A stretch of DNA of 64,000 bases from Dethiosulfatarculus sandiegensis (GCF_000931935.2 NZ_AZAC01000008.1:1-64000), one strand, 5' to 3'. Positions 18,241-27,501 are shown, counted from the first letter of the stretch. Numbers and translations are program-made. Notes: generated by a model from the sequence alone, not told the origin.

Positions 18241-18276
18241 GCCCGCACCGCATAAAAGGCGGTGCGGGCTTTTTTT
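18241..18276 (+). terminator. Rho-independent terminator of feoAB
   Basis: A perfect 11-bp stem GCCCGCACCGC/GCGGTGCGGGC (18241-18251, 18259-18269) is followed by a run of T. The stop codon of the convergent PLP-enzyme gene lies at the edge of this element. Confidence 0.93.
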
Positions 18277-19384
18277 ATTGGCTTTTTCCCCTGGCCGCGA
18301 TCTCGAATTCCTTTTCCACGCGTCCGTTTCTGATGCCATAGGCCCGGTCAAAGAGGTTCATCACCGGACAGGCATGGTTGGGGATAATGCGCACCATGTC
18401 GCCCACGGAAAGCGGTTCGTCCGGCGCGACTTTCAATATGCCGTGCTCCTCGGATAATCTTTCGGGATAGGCGTCTCTTCCCGGGATAACCCCGTGCCCC
18501 TTTACAGTCTCCAGGCCGTGGCCTCCCTTGTCCAGGGCCAGGGCCTTGGCTCCGGCATCGATAACCGCCCGGTCCGGGGTGGGCCGGGAAATCACCGTGG
18601 CCCCCAGGCTCAAAGCGCAGTCTTCAAGCTCCGCCACCCCCATGCCCACCTGCATGGCGTCGTTTAAGAGGTAACAGCCGGGCCTGGCCTCTGTTATGCC
18701 CTGGTGACCCTGCCATACCTTCATGGTGGGCGTGGAACCCACTGAGACCACTTGAGGCTCCACCTGGTTTTGCCTGAAGATCTCAGCGGTTTCCTGGGTG
18801 AGGCGGCTTTCATACCGGCTTATGGCCTCGACCTCTTCTCTGTTGGCAGAGCCGTAGACATGGCCCGCATGGGTGAAAAGCCCCTTGAATTTAAGGCCGG
18901 GAAGGTCCTTGATCTGCTGGTGCAGTTTCCAGGCAGGCTCGCCGGGCAATACCCCGCAACGCTTCAGGCCGGTGTCCAGCTCGATCAGATATTCCAGTTC
19001 ACCGCCCTTGGCCGCGAATAATTCGGAGAGCATTTTGGCCCCGGCAACACTGTCCAGGCCCACGGAAAGACAGACCTCCCGGGCCAGGTCCCATATCCCG
19101 CTGATCTTACAGGGTGTGGTTATCTGGTTTGCGATGAAAATATCCTTAACCCCGGCTCCGGCCATTACCCGGGCTTCTGAAAGCTTGGCGCAGGTTATGC
19201 CCTTGGCTCCCTTTTCAATCTGCCAAAGGGCCAATTCAGGTATTTTGTGGGTTTTGATATGGGGGCGCAGATCCACCCCCAGGCCGGTCATTTTTTGCTG
19301 CATGGCGTCCAGGTTGCGCTCTATGATGTCCAGGTCCAGAAAAAGGGCCGGAGTGTCAACCTTTCTAAGCGGAGAGGTCTGCAA
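18275..19384 (-). CDS. D-threonine aldolase/D-serine dehydratase-like PLP enzyme
   Basis: A 369-residue fold-type III PLP enzyme of the alanine racemase-like barrel family that includes D-threonine aldolase and eukaryotic-type D-serine dehydratase (DSD1). The PLP lysine lies in RPHIKTHKIPELA. LIELDTGLKRCGV and GLFTHAGHVYGS fit the barrel strands, and the C-terminal NHACPVMNLFD carries the His and Cys ligands used for a divalent metal in this family. The reaction is therefore probably metal-assisted cleavage or dehydration of a D-hydroxy amino acid. I prefer TTG 19384 (AAAGGAG seven bases upstream, then QTSPLRKVDTPALFLD as expected); the longest frame opens at 19429. Convergent with feoB. Confidence 0.85.
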   Translation of the reverse strand: MQTSPLRKVDTPALFLDLDIIERNLDAMQQKMTGLGVDLRPHIKTHKIPELALWQIEKGAKGITCAKLSEARVMAGAGVKDIFIANQITTPCKISGIWDLAREVCLSVGLDSVAGAKMLSELFAAKGGELEYLIELDTGLKRCGVLPGEPAWKLHQQIKDLPGLKFKGLFTHAGHVYGSANREEVEAISRYESRLTQETAEIFRQNQVEPQVVSVGSTPTMKVWQGHQGITEARPGCYLLNDAMQVGMGVAELEDCALSLGATVISRPTPDRAVIDAGAKALALDKGGHGLETVKGHGVIPGRDAYPERLSEEHGILKVAPDEPLSVGDMVRIIPNHACPVMNLFDRAYGIRNGRVEKEFEIAARGKSQ

Positions 19385-19513
19385 GGAATGCTCCTTTGTG
19401 AAGAGGATGGCAAAAAGGCTCCCCTGCATCTTCAGGCAGGTATGATCCGGTTACATAGATTAACCCAAACTGTCAAGCCGCAAGCGGATATTTTTAAAAT
19501 ATCAACACCGACG

Positions 19514-19545
19514 GCCCTGACCGCCGTTTTGAGGGCGGACAGGGC
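19514..19545. repeat. Stem-loop between radical SAM and PLP-enzyme genes
   Basis: GCCCTGACCGCC and GGCGGACAGGGC pair with one mismatch across an eight-base loop. There is no U-run on either side. It may be a weak terminator or mRNA-stabilising hairpin. Confidence 0.4.
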
Positions 19546-19704
19546 TTGGATGATCAGAGAGTCCGTTTTTTTTATCCAGACCTGCAATCGTTAAGCCAGG
19601 CGGCCTGAAAGAGCCGGCCCTGCGAATTACTCGGATCCGGTTCATAAGGTCGTGCCTTACGGCTGCTTTTGGCCCGGGCTTAAACGATTGGAATAAGTCC
19701 TTTT

Positions 19705-21162
19705 TTATGCTGCCATGGTCTTTTTCTCGACCTGGGCCGGTGCGGAGGCCCGGTTCTTTCCTTTTCTGACCTTGGCCAGGGCCTGGGCATAGTAGCGCTC
19801 CAGTTCCTGCTGATCCAGGTGAATAGTGCGGCGATATTCCTCGACAATGGCGGAAAGCCGGTTGTTCCAATCATCAAAGGTGTAATGACCCGCGATCAGC
19901 CCCGCTTCCACCATGGCCTGGGTAACGGCTAGCCCGGTATGGGGGATCAGCCTGGAGACCGTCAGGTTGCGCACGTTCTCCGAACGGGCCAGAATTTCGA
20001 TCAGGGTGAACATATAGACGTAATAACCCCGGTCTTCCCAAGGCAGGCCGGTGATTAAGGAACAATCCACCTTGAGGTCCGCCTCCACGGCCATGGCCAG
20101 GGCTGCGGCCAGCTGGTCATTGTCAAAATCCTTGCCGATCTTGGCCCGCATCTCCGGGGTTGCCGCTTCAACACCCAGGGCCAGGGCCTCGAAACCCGCG
20201 TCTTTGATCTGCTCCAGCAGGCCGGGGTCCCGCACCAGTTCGCAGCGTCCCCAAAGGGCTCCGCCCGCCTTGACTCCCCGTCTTACCAGGGCGTTCAAAA
20301 GGGTGTTCAAGGGCTTGGACCGGGCCAGGACCTCTGTGGTCATAAGATGGTTTTGCCCCACTGTGCGGTTGGCCAGCTCAATCTCTCCGGCCACGATCTC
20401 CGGATCGCGCATGCGCTGGGCAGTGCAGCTCACTGTGCAGAAAGTGCAATCCAGGGGGCAGCCCCTTTGGTAAACCACGGTCTGTGAATCAAATTTCCAG
20501 TTCCGGTTAAGGCGCAGGAAATATTCAAACTCCCGGCCGGTAAACGGCAGGTGCCCCAGGTTGGCGGCAAAACTGCGCATGCCGTCATGGGCAGGCTGGC
20601 CGTTTTTATCCCGGTAGAGAATGCCCGACTCCACCCCAAACCCGCCGGGGCAGCGTTTCTCGCCGTGCTCAATAATTTCGCCTACGCTGATTTCCTTTTC
20701 ATTGGGCAGGGCGGCATAGTCAATGGCCGGGCACAGACGCATGGCAGACTCTTCAAAACCCGGCAGGGAATCATAGAGGATCAAAATGGTTTGGGCATTG
20801 GGCCATGCCTCTTTGGCCTTGTCAAAGGCCGGTTCGCCATTATTGTGAAAATCGAACCAGGGCGCATAGACCACCACCGAGTCGGGGTTGAATTCATGGG
20901 TGTCATGATGACTCGGCAGCATGAGTACGTGGCAGCTGTGCCCCTGGTTGCGTAAATAAGCAGCCAGAAGAAGAGGCGCGGCCGGAGCCCGGCCCTTGCC
21001 CGAGGCGCTTACCTGGCCTTCTTCGATGATCCAGTTGCCGCTGGTGAGGATCAATACCTCCTTGGCCTTGCGCGGCGTTTTTCGCCTGCCGCCCGCCTTA
21101 TCGCGGCCGGTGTTGAAGCCGGTTGAATCCGGTTTATGGATGTTATTGGTGTCAAGTTGCAT
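19705..21162 (-). CDS. Radical SAM protein with B12-binding-like N-terminal region
   Basis: A 485-residue protein. The N-terminal part (about 35-190) resembles the Rossmann-like domain of B12-binding radical SAM proteins (KAPAAPLLLAAYLRNQGHSC-type phrasing, then FNPDSVVVYAPWF), though a His of the DxHxxG cobalamin motif is not evident. The radical SAM cluster motif is CPLDCTFC (CxxxCxxC) near residue 240. GFEALALGVEAATPEM and LKVDCSLITGLPWE follow as in the Elp3/MiaB-like barrel. The extreme N-terminus and C-terminus are charged and look disordered. No neighbour indicates a substrate, so the reaction is unknown. It is the only gene in its transcription unit as far as I can see. Confidence 0.85.
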   Translation of the reverse strand: MQLDTNNIHKPDSTGFNTGRDKAGGRRKTPRKAKEVLILTSGNWIIEEGQVSASGKGRAPAAPLLLAAYLRNQGHSCHVLMLPSHHDTHEFNPDSVVVYAPWFDFHNNGEPAFDKAKEAWPNAQTILILYDSLPGFEESAMRLCPAIDYAALPNEKEISVGEIIEHGEKRCPGGFGVESGILYRDKNGQPAHDGMRSFAANLGHLPFTGREFEYFLRLNRNWKFDSQTVVYQRGCPLDCTFCTVSCTAQRMRDPEIVAGEIELANRTVGQNHLMTTEVLARSKPLNTLLNALVRRGVKAGGALWGRCELVRDPGLLEQIKDAGFEALALGVEAATPEMRAKIGKDFDNDQLAAALAMAVEADLKVDCSLITGLPWEDRGYYVYMFTLIEILARSENVRNLTVSRLIPHTGLAVTQAMVEAGLIAGHYTFDDWNNRLSAIVEEYRRTIHLDQQELERYYAQALAKVRKGKNRASAPAQVEKKTMAA

Positions 21163-21587
21163 TTTGTTCCTCCCTGATCATCCCCGCCGGTTGTCTCCAG
21201 CGGCGTGGGGCCTTATCCCTTAAGGCCCGCAAAGTGGGCAGAATAGGACTCTCATGGGGTTCTGATGCAAAATCGGGACCAACTTTTTTGGGGGGCTCAG
21301 AGCCATTGTATACAGCCTCAAAAGCGGGGAAAAGCAGGGAAAAATTCCGGTGGCTTAAAAGTGAAATTTCGCTTGCTTGTTACTTAAGTGCTTGATAACT
21401 CAGCTTAAGTATTATATCCTCCCGCTTGAGACTTGATCTGCGGACTAAGGGACGGAGAGGGGCTGGAAAAAGGGGGGCTTTTTTTCCGACCCGGGCCTGA
21501 AAAACCGGACGGCCTTGCAATTTCTTCCAACATGGGTAATGTTTTCTTGCCTGCAATGGGCAACTATGGGAGATCACAATTAACAAT
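21163..21587. other. Divergent intergenic region
   Basis: About 425 bases between the radical SAM gene and the acyl-CoA dehydrogenase gene. It should hold both promoters. No defined element was recognised; a minus-strand frame at 21380-21679 has no coding character. Confidence 0.4.
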
Positions 21588-22748
21588 ATGGGGGCCGCCT
21601 TGGAACTCAACCCCTGCATGAAGCACAAAGTAGTACGCAAGACAGTAAGGGAGTTTGCCGAAAACCAGCTCAGGCCCATTGCGGCCGAGATTGATCAGGC
21701 TGCTCGTTTTCCGGAAGAAGTCATGCAAACCATGGCCGGGCTGAATTATTTTGGCCTACAGGCTCCGCCCGAATATGGCGGGGCGGGTATGGATACCATC
21801 AGCTACGCCATTGCCATTGAGGAACTTTCCCGCGTCTCGGCAGGGGTGGGATTATGCATCACTGTGCACAATTCAGTTGGTGTTTATCCCCTGGTGGCCT
21901 TTGGCAACAAAGAGCAAAAGGACCGCCTGTTGCCGGACCTTGTCTCCGGCAGGCGCATAGGCTCTTTTTGCCTGACCGAGGCCAATGCCGGTTCAGACGC
22001 CGGCGGTGTGGAGACCACGGCCGCTCTGGTGGATGATGAATACATCATAAACGGCACCAAGATTTTTGTGACCAACGGCGGGGTCTGCGGCCTTGCCCTG
22101 GTTTTTGCCGTGACGGATCCTGAGAACCCGCGCAAGGGCTCCAGCGTGCTCATGGTGGAAAGGGAGCGGCCGGGCTTCAGCGTGGGTGAGATAGAAGATC
22201 TCTCCGGCATGCGTTGCAACCCTGTTTCTTCCTTGTTTTTTGAAGATTGCAAGGTGCCTTCAGCCAACTGCCTCGGCAGGTCCGGAGACGGCATTCGGAT
22301 CGGTCTAAACGCCCTGGATACAGGGCGCTTGGGGATCGCTGCCCAGGCTCTGGGTATTGCCCAGGCCGCCTTTGAGGCCTCGGTGCGCTATGCCAAGGAG
22401 CGCCAGCAGTTCAATAAACCCATCAGCTCCTTTCAGACCATACAAAATTATCTGGCCGACATGGCCACCCAGATAGACGCGGCCCGCCTTTTGCTCTACC
22501 GGGCCTGCGCAACAAAGGACACCGGGACGCCGTTTTCCGCCCAGGCCTCCATGGCCAAACTGTTCTGCTCCCGGGCGGGCAGGGAAGTGGCCAACCTGGC
22601 TGTGCAAATTCACGGCGGCTGCGGTTACAGCAAGGAATATGACGTGGAGCGTTATTACAGGGACGCCAAGATCACTGAGATCTACGAAGGCACCAGTGAG
22701 GTGCAGCGCATGGTGATCGCCCGCAGCGTCTTGAGCGAGCCCAGCTAG
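21588..22748 (+). CDS. Acyl-CoA dehydrogenase
   Basis: FAD enzyme that oxidises an acyl-CoA to the 2,3-enoyl-CoA and hands electrons to ETF. The protein has 386 residues with all three family domains: N-terminal helices (TVREFAENQLRP), the middle strand domain with FCLTEANAGSDAGG and KIFVTNGG, and the C-terminal helical domain ending IYEGTSEVQRMVIARSVL, whose Glu is the catalytic base position. Chain-length specificity cannot be read from sequence. The longest frame starts at ATG 21588, but TTG 21600 with GGGGG upstream would give a more normal N-terminus (MELNPCMKHK). It heads a cluster with etfB and etfA, 115 bases apart. Confidence 0.93.
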   Translation: MGAALELNPCMKHKVVRKTVREFAENQLRPIAAEIDQAARFPEEVMQTMAGLNYFGLQAPPEYGGAGMDTISYAIAIEELSRVSAGVGLCITVHNSVGVYPLVAFGNKEQKDRLLPDLVSGRRIGSFCLTEANAGSDAGGVETTAALVDDEYIINGTKIFVTNGGVCGLALVFAVTDPENPRKGSSVLMVERERPGFSVGEIEDLSGMRCNPVSSLFFEDCKVPSANCLGRSGDGIRIGLNALDTGRLGIAAQALGIAQAAFEASVRYAKERQQFNKPISSFQTIQNYLADMATQIDAARLLLYRACATKDTGTPFSAQASMAKLFCSRAGREVANLAVQIHGGCGYSKEYDVERYYRDAKITEIYEGTSEVQRMVIARSVLSEPS

Positions 22749-22863
22749 CGGGTAAATAGATTTTAAAACCCGATGGCGGAAGAATGCTCGGCTCGCTTTA
22801 AAGGTCTGAAGGAAAAAGTTATTCCGGTAGGGGCTCTCCCCTCCCGGTCAAGGGGTAAGGAAA

Positions 22864-23682
22864 ATGAAACTGGCTGTCTTGGTCAAACAGGTTCCCATGG
22901 TAAGTGAACTGCCCTGGGACAAGAAAACCGGCCAACTGAAAAGGGGCCTGGCCGTAGGTATGATGAACCCGGCCTGCAAGCACGCCCTGGAAGCCGCTCT
23001 CCGTTTAAGGGAAAAACACGGCGGAGATATCACAGTGATCAGCATGGGGCCGCCTTCTGCCGAGGAAGTGCTCAGAGAGGCTTTGGCCCTGGGCGCGGAC
23101 CGGGGCATCCTTTTAAGCGATCCCCGTTTGGGCGGGGCCGACACCCTGGCCACCTCCTACACCCTGGCCCGGGCCCTGGAGACTGTCTGTCCGGGGGCGG
23201 ATCTGGTTCTTTTGGGTTGTCACACCACAGACAGCGAGACAGGGCAGGTGGCCCCCACCCTGGCCCAGGAGATGGATTTGCCTGCCGTGGCCTATGTGGA
23301 GGATATGGGCATCTCCGGAAGGAAGATCACGGTTCAAAGGGCCATGGACGGATTCCTGGAGACCCTGGAAATGGAGCTTCCCGCCCTGGTAAGTGTCACC
23401 ACCAGGAATTTCACCCCCAGGCCTGTGCCCATGGCTGGCCTGGAAGAGGCCTTTGAAAGCGGCGAGATCAGAATTTTAAACGTGGTTGATATAGGGGCCG
23501 ACCCCTCCAGGGTCGGCAGGGCCGGTTCTCCAGGCCGCACTGCCCGGGTTTATTCCTCGGCGGCCCAGAAAAAAGGCGTGCTCTTAAAGGGCGGCATCAA
23601 GAAGAACGTTATTCGCCTGTTTGATGAATATGGAGACCTTTTGGGCGGGGTCATTGGCAAGGATCTGGGTAAGGTGGAATAG
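22864..23682 (+). CDS. etfB: Electron transfer flavoprotein, beta subunit
   Basis: Beta subunit (272 residues) of the ETF that accepts electrons from the neighbouring acyl-CoA dehydrogenase. It shows MKLAVLVKQVPMVSE, NPACKHALEAALRLRE, GPPSAEEVLREALALGADRG and the AMP-binding region with GCHTTDSETGQVAPTLA. The ATG at 22864 is preceded by AAGGA. Typical order beta before alpha; etfA starts four bases after the stop, so the two are coupled. Confidence 0.95.
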   Translation: MKLAVLVKQVPMVSELPWDKKTGQLKRGLAVGMMNPACKHALEAALRLREKHGGDITVISMGPPSAEEVLREALALGADRGILLSDPRLGGADTLATSYTLARALETVCPGADLVLLGCHTTDSETGQVAPTLAQEMDLPAVAYVEDMGISGRKITVQRAMDGFLETLEMELPALVSVTTRNFTPRPVPMAGLEEAFESGEIRILNVVDIGADPSRVGRAGSPGRTARVYSSAAQKKGVLLKGGIKKNVIRLFDEYGDLLGGVIGKDLGKVE

Positions 23683-23686
23683 GGTC

Positions 23687-24685
23687 ATGGCTGAAGCGGC
23701 AAAATCAATCTGGGTGTTTGGCGATTATCGCAATTATTTCCAGAACCGGGTGACCCTGCAACTTATCGCCAGGGCCAAGGAGTTGGCCAGGCAGGATGAG
23801 GCTCGGGTCTGTGTTTTAGTCTTTGGCCACAAAACCGGGCAATGGGTGCACGAATACGTGGCTCATGGGGCTGATGTGGTCTATGTGATGGATCACGTAA
23901 ACCTTTCCAAGTATCAGATAGAGACCTTCACCCGCATCCTTGTGGGATTGGCCAATGAGTACAAGCCCGGCATCATTTTGGTGGGGGCAACCGGTTTTGG
24001 CAAGGAGCTGGCCGCCCGCACCGCCCGTGAATTGGGCACCGGCCTGACAGCAGACTGCGTTGATCTGTTCATCAATGAAAAAGGGGAGTTTGTCCAGACA
24101 GCCCCTGCCTTTGGGGGCAACCTTCTGGCCGAGATCCTGATTCCAAAGCACTCGCCGAAAATGGCCACCGTAAGGCCGGGAACTTTTCAGGAACTGCCCC
24201 ATGATGAAAAACGCACCGCTCAAGTGATCGAACTGCCCCTGCCTCAGGATCTCCCCCCTGAAAGGGTGATCCGTAAATCCATAGAGCGCTTGCCCCACAG
24301 GGCCCAGAGTCTGGAACAGGCCAAGGTGGTGGTGCTTGGCGGCAGGGGAATGGGCAGTAAAAAGAAGTTTAAGAATTTGCTTGAACTTGCCCGGCTCTTA
24401 CGGGCGGAAGTTGGCGCCACCAGGCCGGTTGTGCACGCCAATTGGGCCGAAGAGGATATGCTGGTCGGCCAGGCCGGGAAAAATATTAAACCTAAGATAT
24501 TGTTTTCTTTTGGTATATCTGGTGCGATTCAACATACTGCCGGATTCGGGGATATTGATTTCATTGTTGCGGTAAACAAAAACCCCGTTGCCCAGATGAT
24601 GCAGATGGCAGATGTGGCGATCCAGGCCGACGCCAATCAGGTCTGCCTGGCCATGATCAGGGAGTTAAAGGAAAGGCTTAAATAA
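23687..24685 (+). CDS. etfA: Electron transfer flavoprotein, alpha subunit
   Basis: FAD-binding alpha subunit, 332 residues. The N-terminal domain is followed by VVVLGGRGMGSKKKF and the C-terminal FAD domain, where SFGISGAIQHTAGF and IVAVNKNPVAQMMQMADV mark the FAD-binding loop. No extra ferredoxin domain is attached. The ATG at 23687 is used instead of the longer frame from 23621, which would overlap etfB by 62 bases and adds a non-family N-terminus. Within the FAD loop (about 24478-24530) the DNA turns abruptly AT-rich, with codons unlike the rest of the gene. A bidirectional terminator follows. Confidence 0.95.
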   Translation: MAEAAKSIWVFGDYRNYFQNRVTLQLIARAKELARQDEARVCVLVFGHKTGQWVHEYVAHGADVVYVMDHVNLSKYQIETFTRILVGLANEYKPGIILVGATGFGKELAARTARELGTGLTADCVDLFINEKGEFVQTAPAFGGNLLAEILIPKHSPKMATVRPGTFQELPHDEKRTAQVIELPLPQDLPPERVIRKSIERLPHRAQSLEQAKVVVLGGRGMGSKKKFKNLLELARLLRAEVGATRPVVHANWAEEDMLVGQAGKNIKPKILFSFGISGAIQHTAGFGDIDFIVAVNKNPVAQMMQMADVAIQADANQVCLAMIRELKERLK

Positions 24686-24711
24686 AAGCCTTTGCCCAGA
24701 CAACAAAAAAA

Positions 24712-24745
24712 CCCCGGACAGGCTTTGAGTCGTCCGGGTTTTTTT
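24712..24745. terminator. Bidirectional terminator between etfA and the MltF-like gene
   Basis: CCCGGAC/GTCCGGG (24713-24719, 24732-24738) has A-run and T-run on opposite sides, so it can stop both convergent transcripts. Confidence 0.9.
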
Positions 24746-24750
24746 ATGAT

Positions 24751-26277
24751 TTATTTTTTCTGCCCGGACGGGGTCATGGTTTCTTTGGCTTTGCTTTTTC
24801 TTGCCTGTTTTTCCTGTATCCGGGAATAGGCCAGGTAATATTTGTAGATATTGCTCACGTATTGCACAGTCTCCCGGCCTATAACCTTTGCCGCCACCCT
24901 TTCCACATTCTGAAACCACAGATTGGGGTTTAACCCCATTTTTTTGGCTCTTTCCCGAAGCTGCCTCACCCTGGCGGGTCCGGCGTTGTAAGAGGCAAAG
25001 GTAAAAAGCACCTGGTTAAGCGGGTCCAGGGATTTGTCGCTGAAATAGGTTCGATGCAGATAATCCAGATACTTGACGCCGGCATGAATATTTTTATCGA
25101 TGATGGTGATCTCCGGTATGTTCACCGGCGGAGAGCTGGCTGTGGTCGGCAGAATCTGCATCACCCCTACAGCACCGGCCGGACTTCTTTTGCTTTGGTC
25201 AATGCCTGATTCCTGATAAGCCAGGGCAGCTATCATCAACCAGTCAAACCCGTATTTGCCCGAGTATTTTTCAAAAAGGCCGATGGTTTGCTCGTAGCGT
25301 TTTCTTGCCTTTACCGCCAGGGGGTTTTTTACCCATTTATTGCTTTTAAGGTACCTTTTAAAAAGGATATTCCCCAAAAGGGTGCCTTTTTTGGCTGTCT
25401 TGATGAACTGGTTTACTTCTTTTTTTAATTGCGGGGTGTTTTTTCTCATGGCCCAGGCAATTTTGCCCCCGGTTCTGACTGTCAGTTCATAGTGGGGTTT
25501 GATAGCGGAAAAGACCGATTTCCAAAACTTCGCCAGATGATTGTCTGCGATTGTAATGGGGATGATGCCTGCGTTTACCATCTCCAGAATATCTTCAGTC
25601 TCAAGGTATTCGTCGGCCAGGTTGATATTGCAGGGCTTTTTGCCTTGTTTCTTAAGTTTTTCGTTAAAACGTAAAAGGCTTGTGTAATAGCTGCTGGACT
25701 TGCGGACAACCACCTCCTGCCCCGAAAGGTCATCCAAGGTTTTTATAGCCGGTGAAACAGGGCCTGTGACTACTATTTCCTTAACTTCCTGGCCAAGGGG
25801 ATCGGCAAAGTCAACCTGTTTTAATCTGGTTTTGGTTATGGTCAGGTTGGCCGCCGCTATATCCCCTTTGCCGTTAAGCAGATCACTGATCAATTCGTCC
25901 CTGGGTACGGGTATGGCAATTACGTGTACTGCGAGATGTTTTTTTGTTTTACCTTTTTCCCTGAGTTTTTTGTTCAGTTCCTTTTCAAAGGCTTTTAAGA
26001 GGTCATAGGTGGCTCCCCTGGGGCGCGCTCCGTCTAAAAAATAGTTGGTCTTGCTGTAGGTGACCAAAACCCGGATCAGCCTGCGTTTGACCATCTGGTC
26101 AAAGTCGCCCTTGAACTCCTCCCGGGAAATCAAGACCTCTTCTGAACCGGGCTTGGCTGGAACCGGTTTTGCCCAGGCCCGGGGGCATAGCCCTGTAAAA
26201 GCAGCAATACAAAAAACCAGGCAGAGTAAAACCGGCATTGCATTGGCAAGTGCGTTATGGATTTTTTTCATGGTCAT
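24751..26277 (-). CDS. MltF-like lytic murein transglycosylase
   Basis: A 508-residue cell-wall enzyme. A signal peptide (about 1-36, ending AWA) is followed by a family 3 solute-binding-protein domain (about 60-310; TYDLLKAFEKEL, GDIAAANLTITKTR, VDFADPL) and a C-terminal SLT domain (about 340-480) with AYQESGIDQ (catalytic Glu about 356), GVMQILPTTA and FASYNAGPARV. This order is that of MltF, which cleaves peptidoglycan with formation of 1,6-anhydroMurNAc. It is expected to be periplasmic or outer-membrane attached, but there is no lipobox here. Two closely spaced ATGs (26277 and 26271) follow AAGGAA; either may be used. Convergent with etfA. Confidence 0.9.
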   Translation of the reverse strand: MTMKKIHNALANAMPVLLCLVFCIAAFTGLCPRAWAKPVPAKPGSEEVLISREEFKGDFDQMVKRRLIRVLVTYSKTNYFLDGARPRGATYDLLKAFEKELNKKLREKGKTKKHLAVHVIAIPVPRDELISDLLNGKGDIAAANLTITKTRLKQVDFADPLGQEVKEIVVTGPVSPAIKTLDDLSGQEVVVRKSSSYYTSLLRFNEKLKKQGKKPCNINLADEYLETEDILEMVNAGIIPITIADNHLAKFWKSVFSAIKPHYELTVRTGGKIAWAMRKNTPQLKKEVNQFIKTAKKGTLLGNILFKRYLKSNKWVKNPLAVKARKRYEQTIGLFEKYSGKYGFDWLMIAALAYQESGIDQSKRSPAGAVGVMQILPTTASSPPVNIPEITIIDKNIHAGVKYLDYLHRTYFSDKSLDPLNQVLFTFASYNAGPARVRQLRERAKKMGLNPNLWFQNVERVAAKVIGRETVQYVSNIYKYYLAYSRIQEKQARKSKAKETMTPSGQKK

Positions 26278-26455
26278 GGTTCCTTTTTGGCAAGTGCTGC
26301 AGAGCAGAAATAGGTGGTCACCTGAATCTGAAGCAGGGCTTCTTTACATTCCCTAGGCCCAACGGGATCTACATTTTAGAGAATAGCAAGCAATCCCAAG
26401 AAGTGTCAATCAACTCCCAATCGTCAGTTAGAGCGTGTTTACGGGTTGAAAACAC

Positions 26456-26484
26456 TTATCATCTTTTTAAAAAAGATGTATATT
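26456..26484 (+). promoter_or_regulatory. Candidate promoter with palindrome in the spacer
   Basis: TTATCA (26456-26461) and TATATT (26479-26484) are separated by 17 bases, a sigma-70-like pair 34 bases before the regulator start. The spacer is almost filled by CATCTTTTT-A-AAAAAGATG (26460-26478), a 9+9 inverted repeat well placed for repressor or autoregulator binding. Confidence 0.5.
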
Positions 26485-26517
26485 AGGGTTCGTTAATAAA
26501 ATAAAAGGAGTTTAAAT

Positions 26518-27501
26518 TTGGAGTCGGAGATCCTCTTAAAAAATGATCACGGCCAAAGCAGGCGGTTTGGGGGCGCCAAAACAAGCATTGAAAAGATTTA
26601 CAGCCTGCCCGCTTCCCTGGGAAAGGGCTGCTTCCGCCGTATCAGCTTGGATCAGGGATTATGCCTTTCCACAAGTAATTGCCGAATGACCCGGGCTTAT
26701 CGGGCCGAGGTTGACGATCGCCGCCCGGTCCTGGCCTTTGCCTACACCCTGGCCGGGGCAAGCCAGACAGACAACAGTTCCTTGAAAAACCCTTTGGAGA
26801 TGACGGCAGGGCAGGGTTGTTTTTATTATCTTCCGGATCCCCTTTTAAAAAGGCGTATAGAACCGGGATCTCAATTCCAGGGCATGGTGATCAAAATTTC
26901 CCGAACAAGGGCCAGGAGGCTTTTTTACGGCCAGGAGTCAGCCCTGCCGGGACTATTGCAAAAGGCCTTGTTTGGTAATTTAAAAATTCCTTTTTGCCGT
27001 AATTTTTCCCTGCCGCCTGAATGCAGATCTTTAGTCTGCATGTTGAATGAAAACAGCTATGACAGCCTGCTTTCCAGGCTTTTTGTTGAAAGCAAAACCC
27101 TGGAGCTGATGGCCCGGACCCTGGCCTTTGTGCAGCAGGATTCCCCGGAAAAACGGCAGACACCCTATATGGAGAAGACCCAGAAGGAGATGCTTATGAG
27201 GGCAAGGCAATTTCTCCTGGCAGACCCGGCAGATCCGCCCGGCCTTTTGGAACTGGCCCGCAAGGTGGGGGTGGCCCACCCCAAGCTCAATCAACTTTTC
27301 AAAACCGCCTATGGTGATACGGTTTTCGGGTACCTGCGTCAAAAAAGGCTTGAGATGGCAAGTGAGATGCTTTTATCAGGTAATGAAACTATAACCGAGA
27401 TAGCCTATCGCACCGGCTTTTCCACACCCAGCCATTTTGCCAGCGCCTTTCATAAAAAGTTCGGCCTGCAACCCCGAGCCTACCGTAAGAAACACAACTG
27501 A
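26518..27501 (+). CDS. AraC family regulator, PchR-like
   Basis: A 327-residue regulator with a ligand domain (about 40-200) and a C-terminal AraC HTH domain (about 225-325): LLELARKVGVAHPKLNQLFK, then ITEIAYRTGFSTPSHFASAF and FGLQPRAYRKK. The wording of the first HTH is that of PchR-type regulators of siderophore receptor genes. The start codon is TTG at 26518 with AAAGGAG seven bases before it. It lies directly upstream of, and on the same strand as, a TonB receptor gene (217-base gap), supporting a role as substrate-responsive activator of the uptake locus. The effector is not known. Confidence 0.88.
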   Translation: MESEILLKNDHGQSRRFGGAKTSIEKIYSLPASLGKGCFRRISLDQGLCLSTSNCRMTRAYRAEVDDRRPVLAFAYTLAGASQTDNSSLKNPLEMTAGQGCFYYLPDPLLKRRIEPGSQFQGMVIKISRTRARRLFYGQESALPGLLQKALFGNLKIPFCRNFSLPPECRSLVCMLNENSYDSLLSRLFVESKTLELMARTLAFVQQDSPEKRQTPYMEKTQKEMLMRARQFLLADPADPPGLLELARKVGVAHPKLNQLFKTAYGDTVFGYLRQKRLEMASEMLLSGNETITEIAYRTGFSTPSHFASAFHKKFGLQPRAYRKKHN

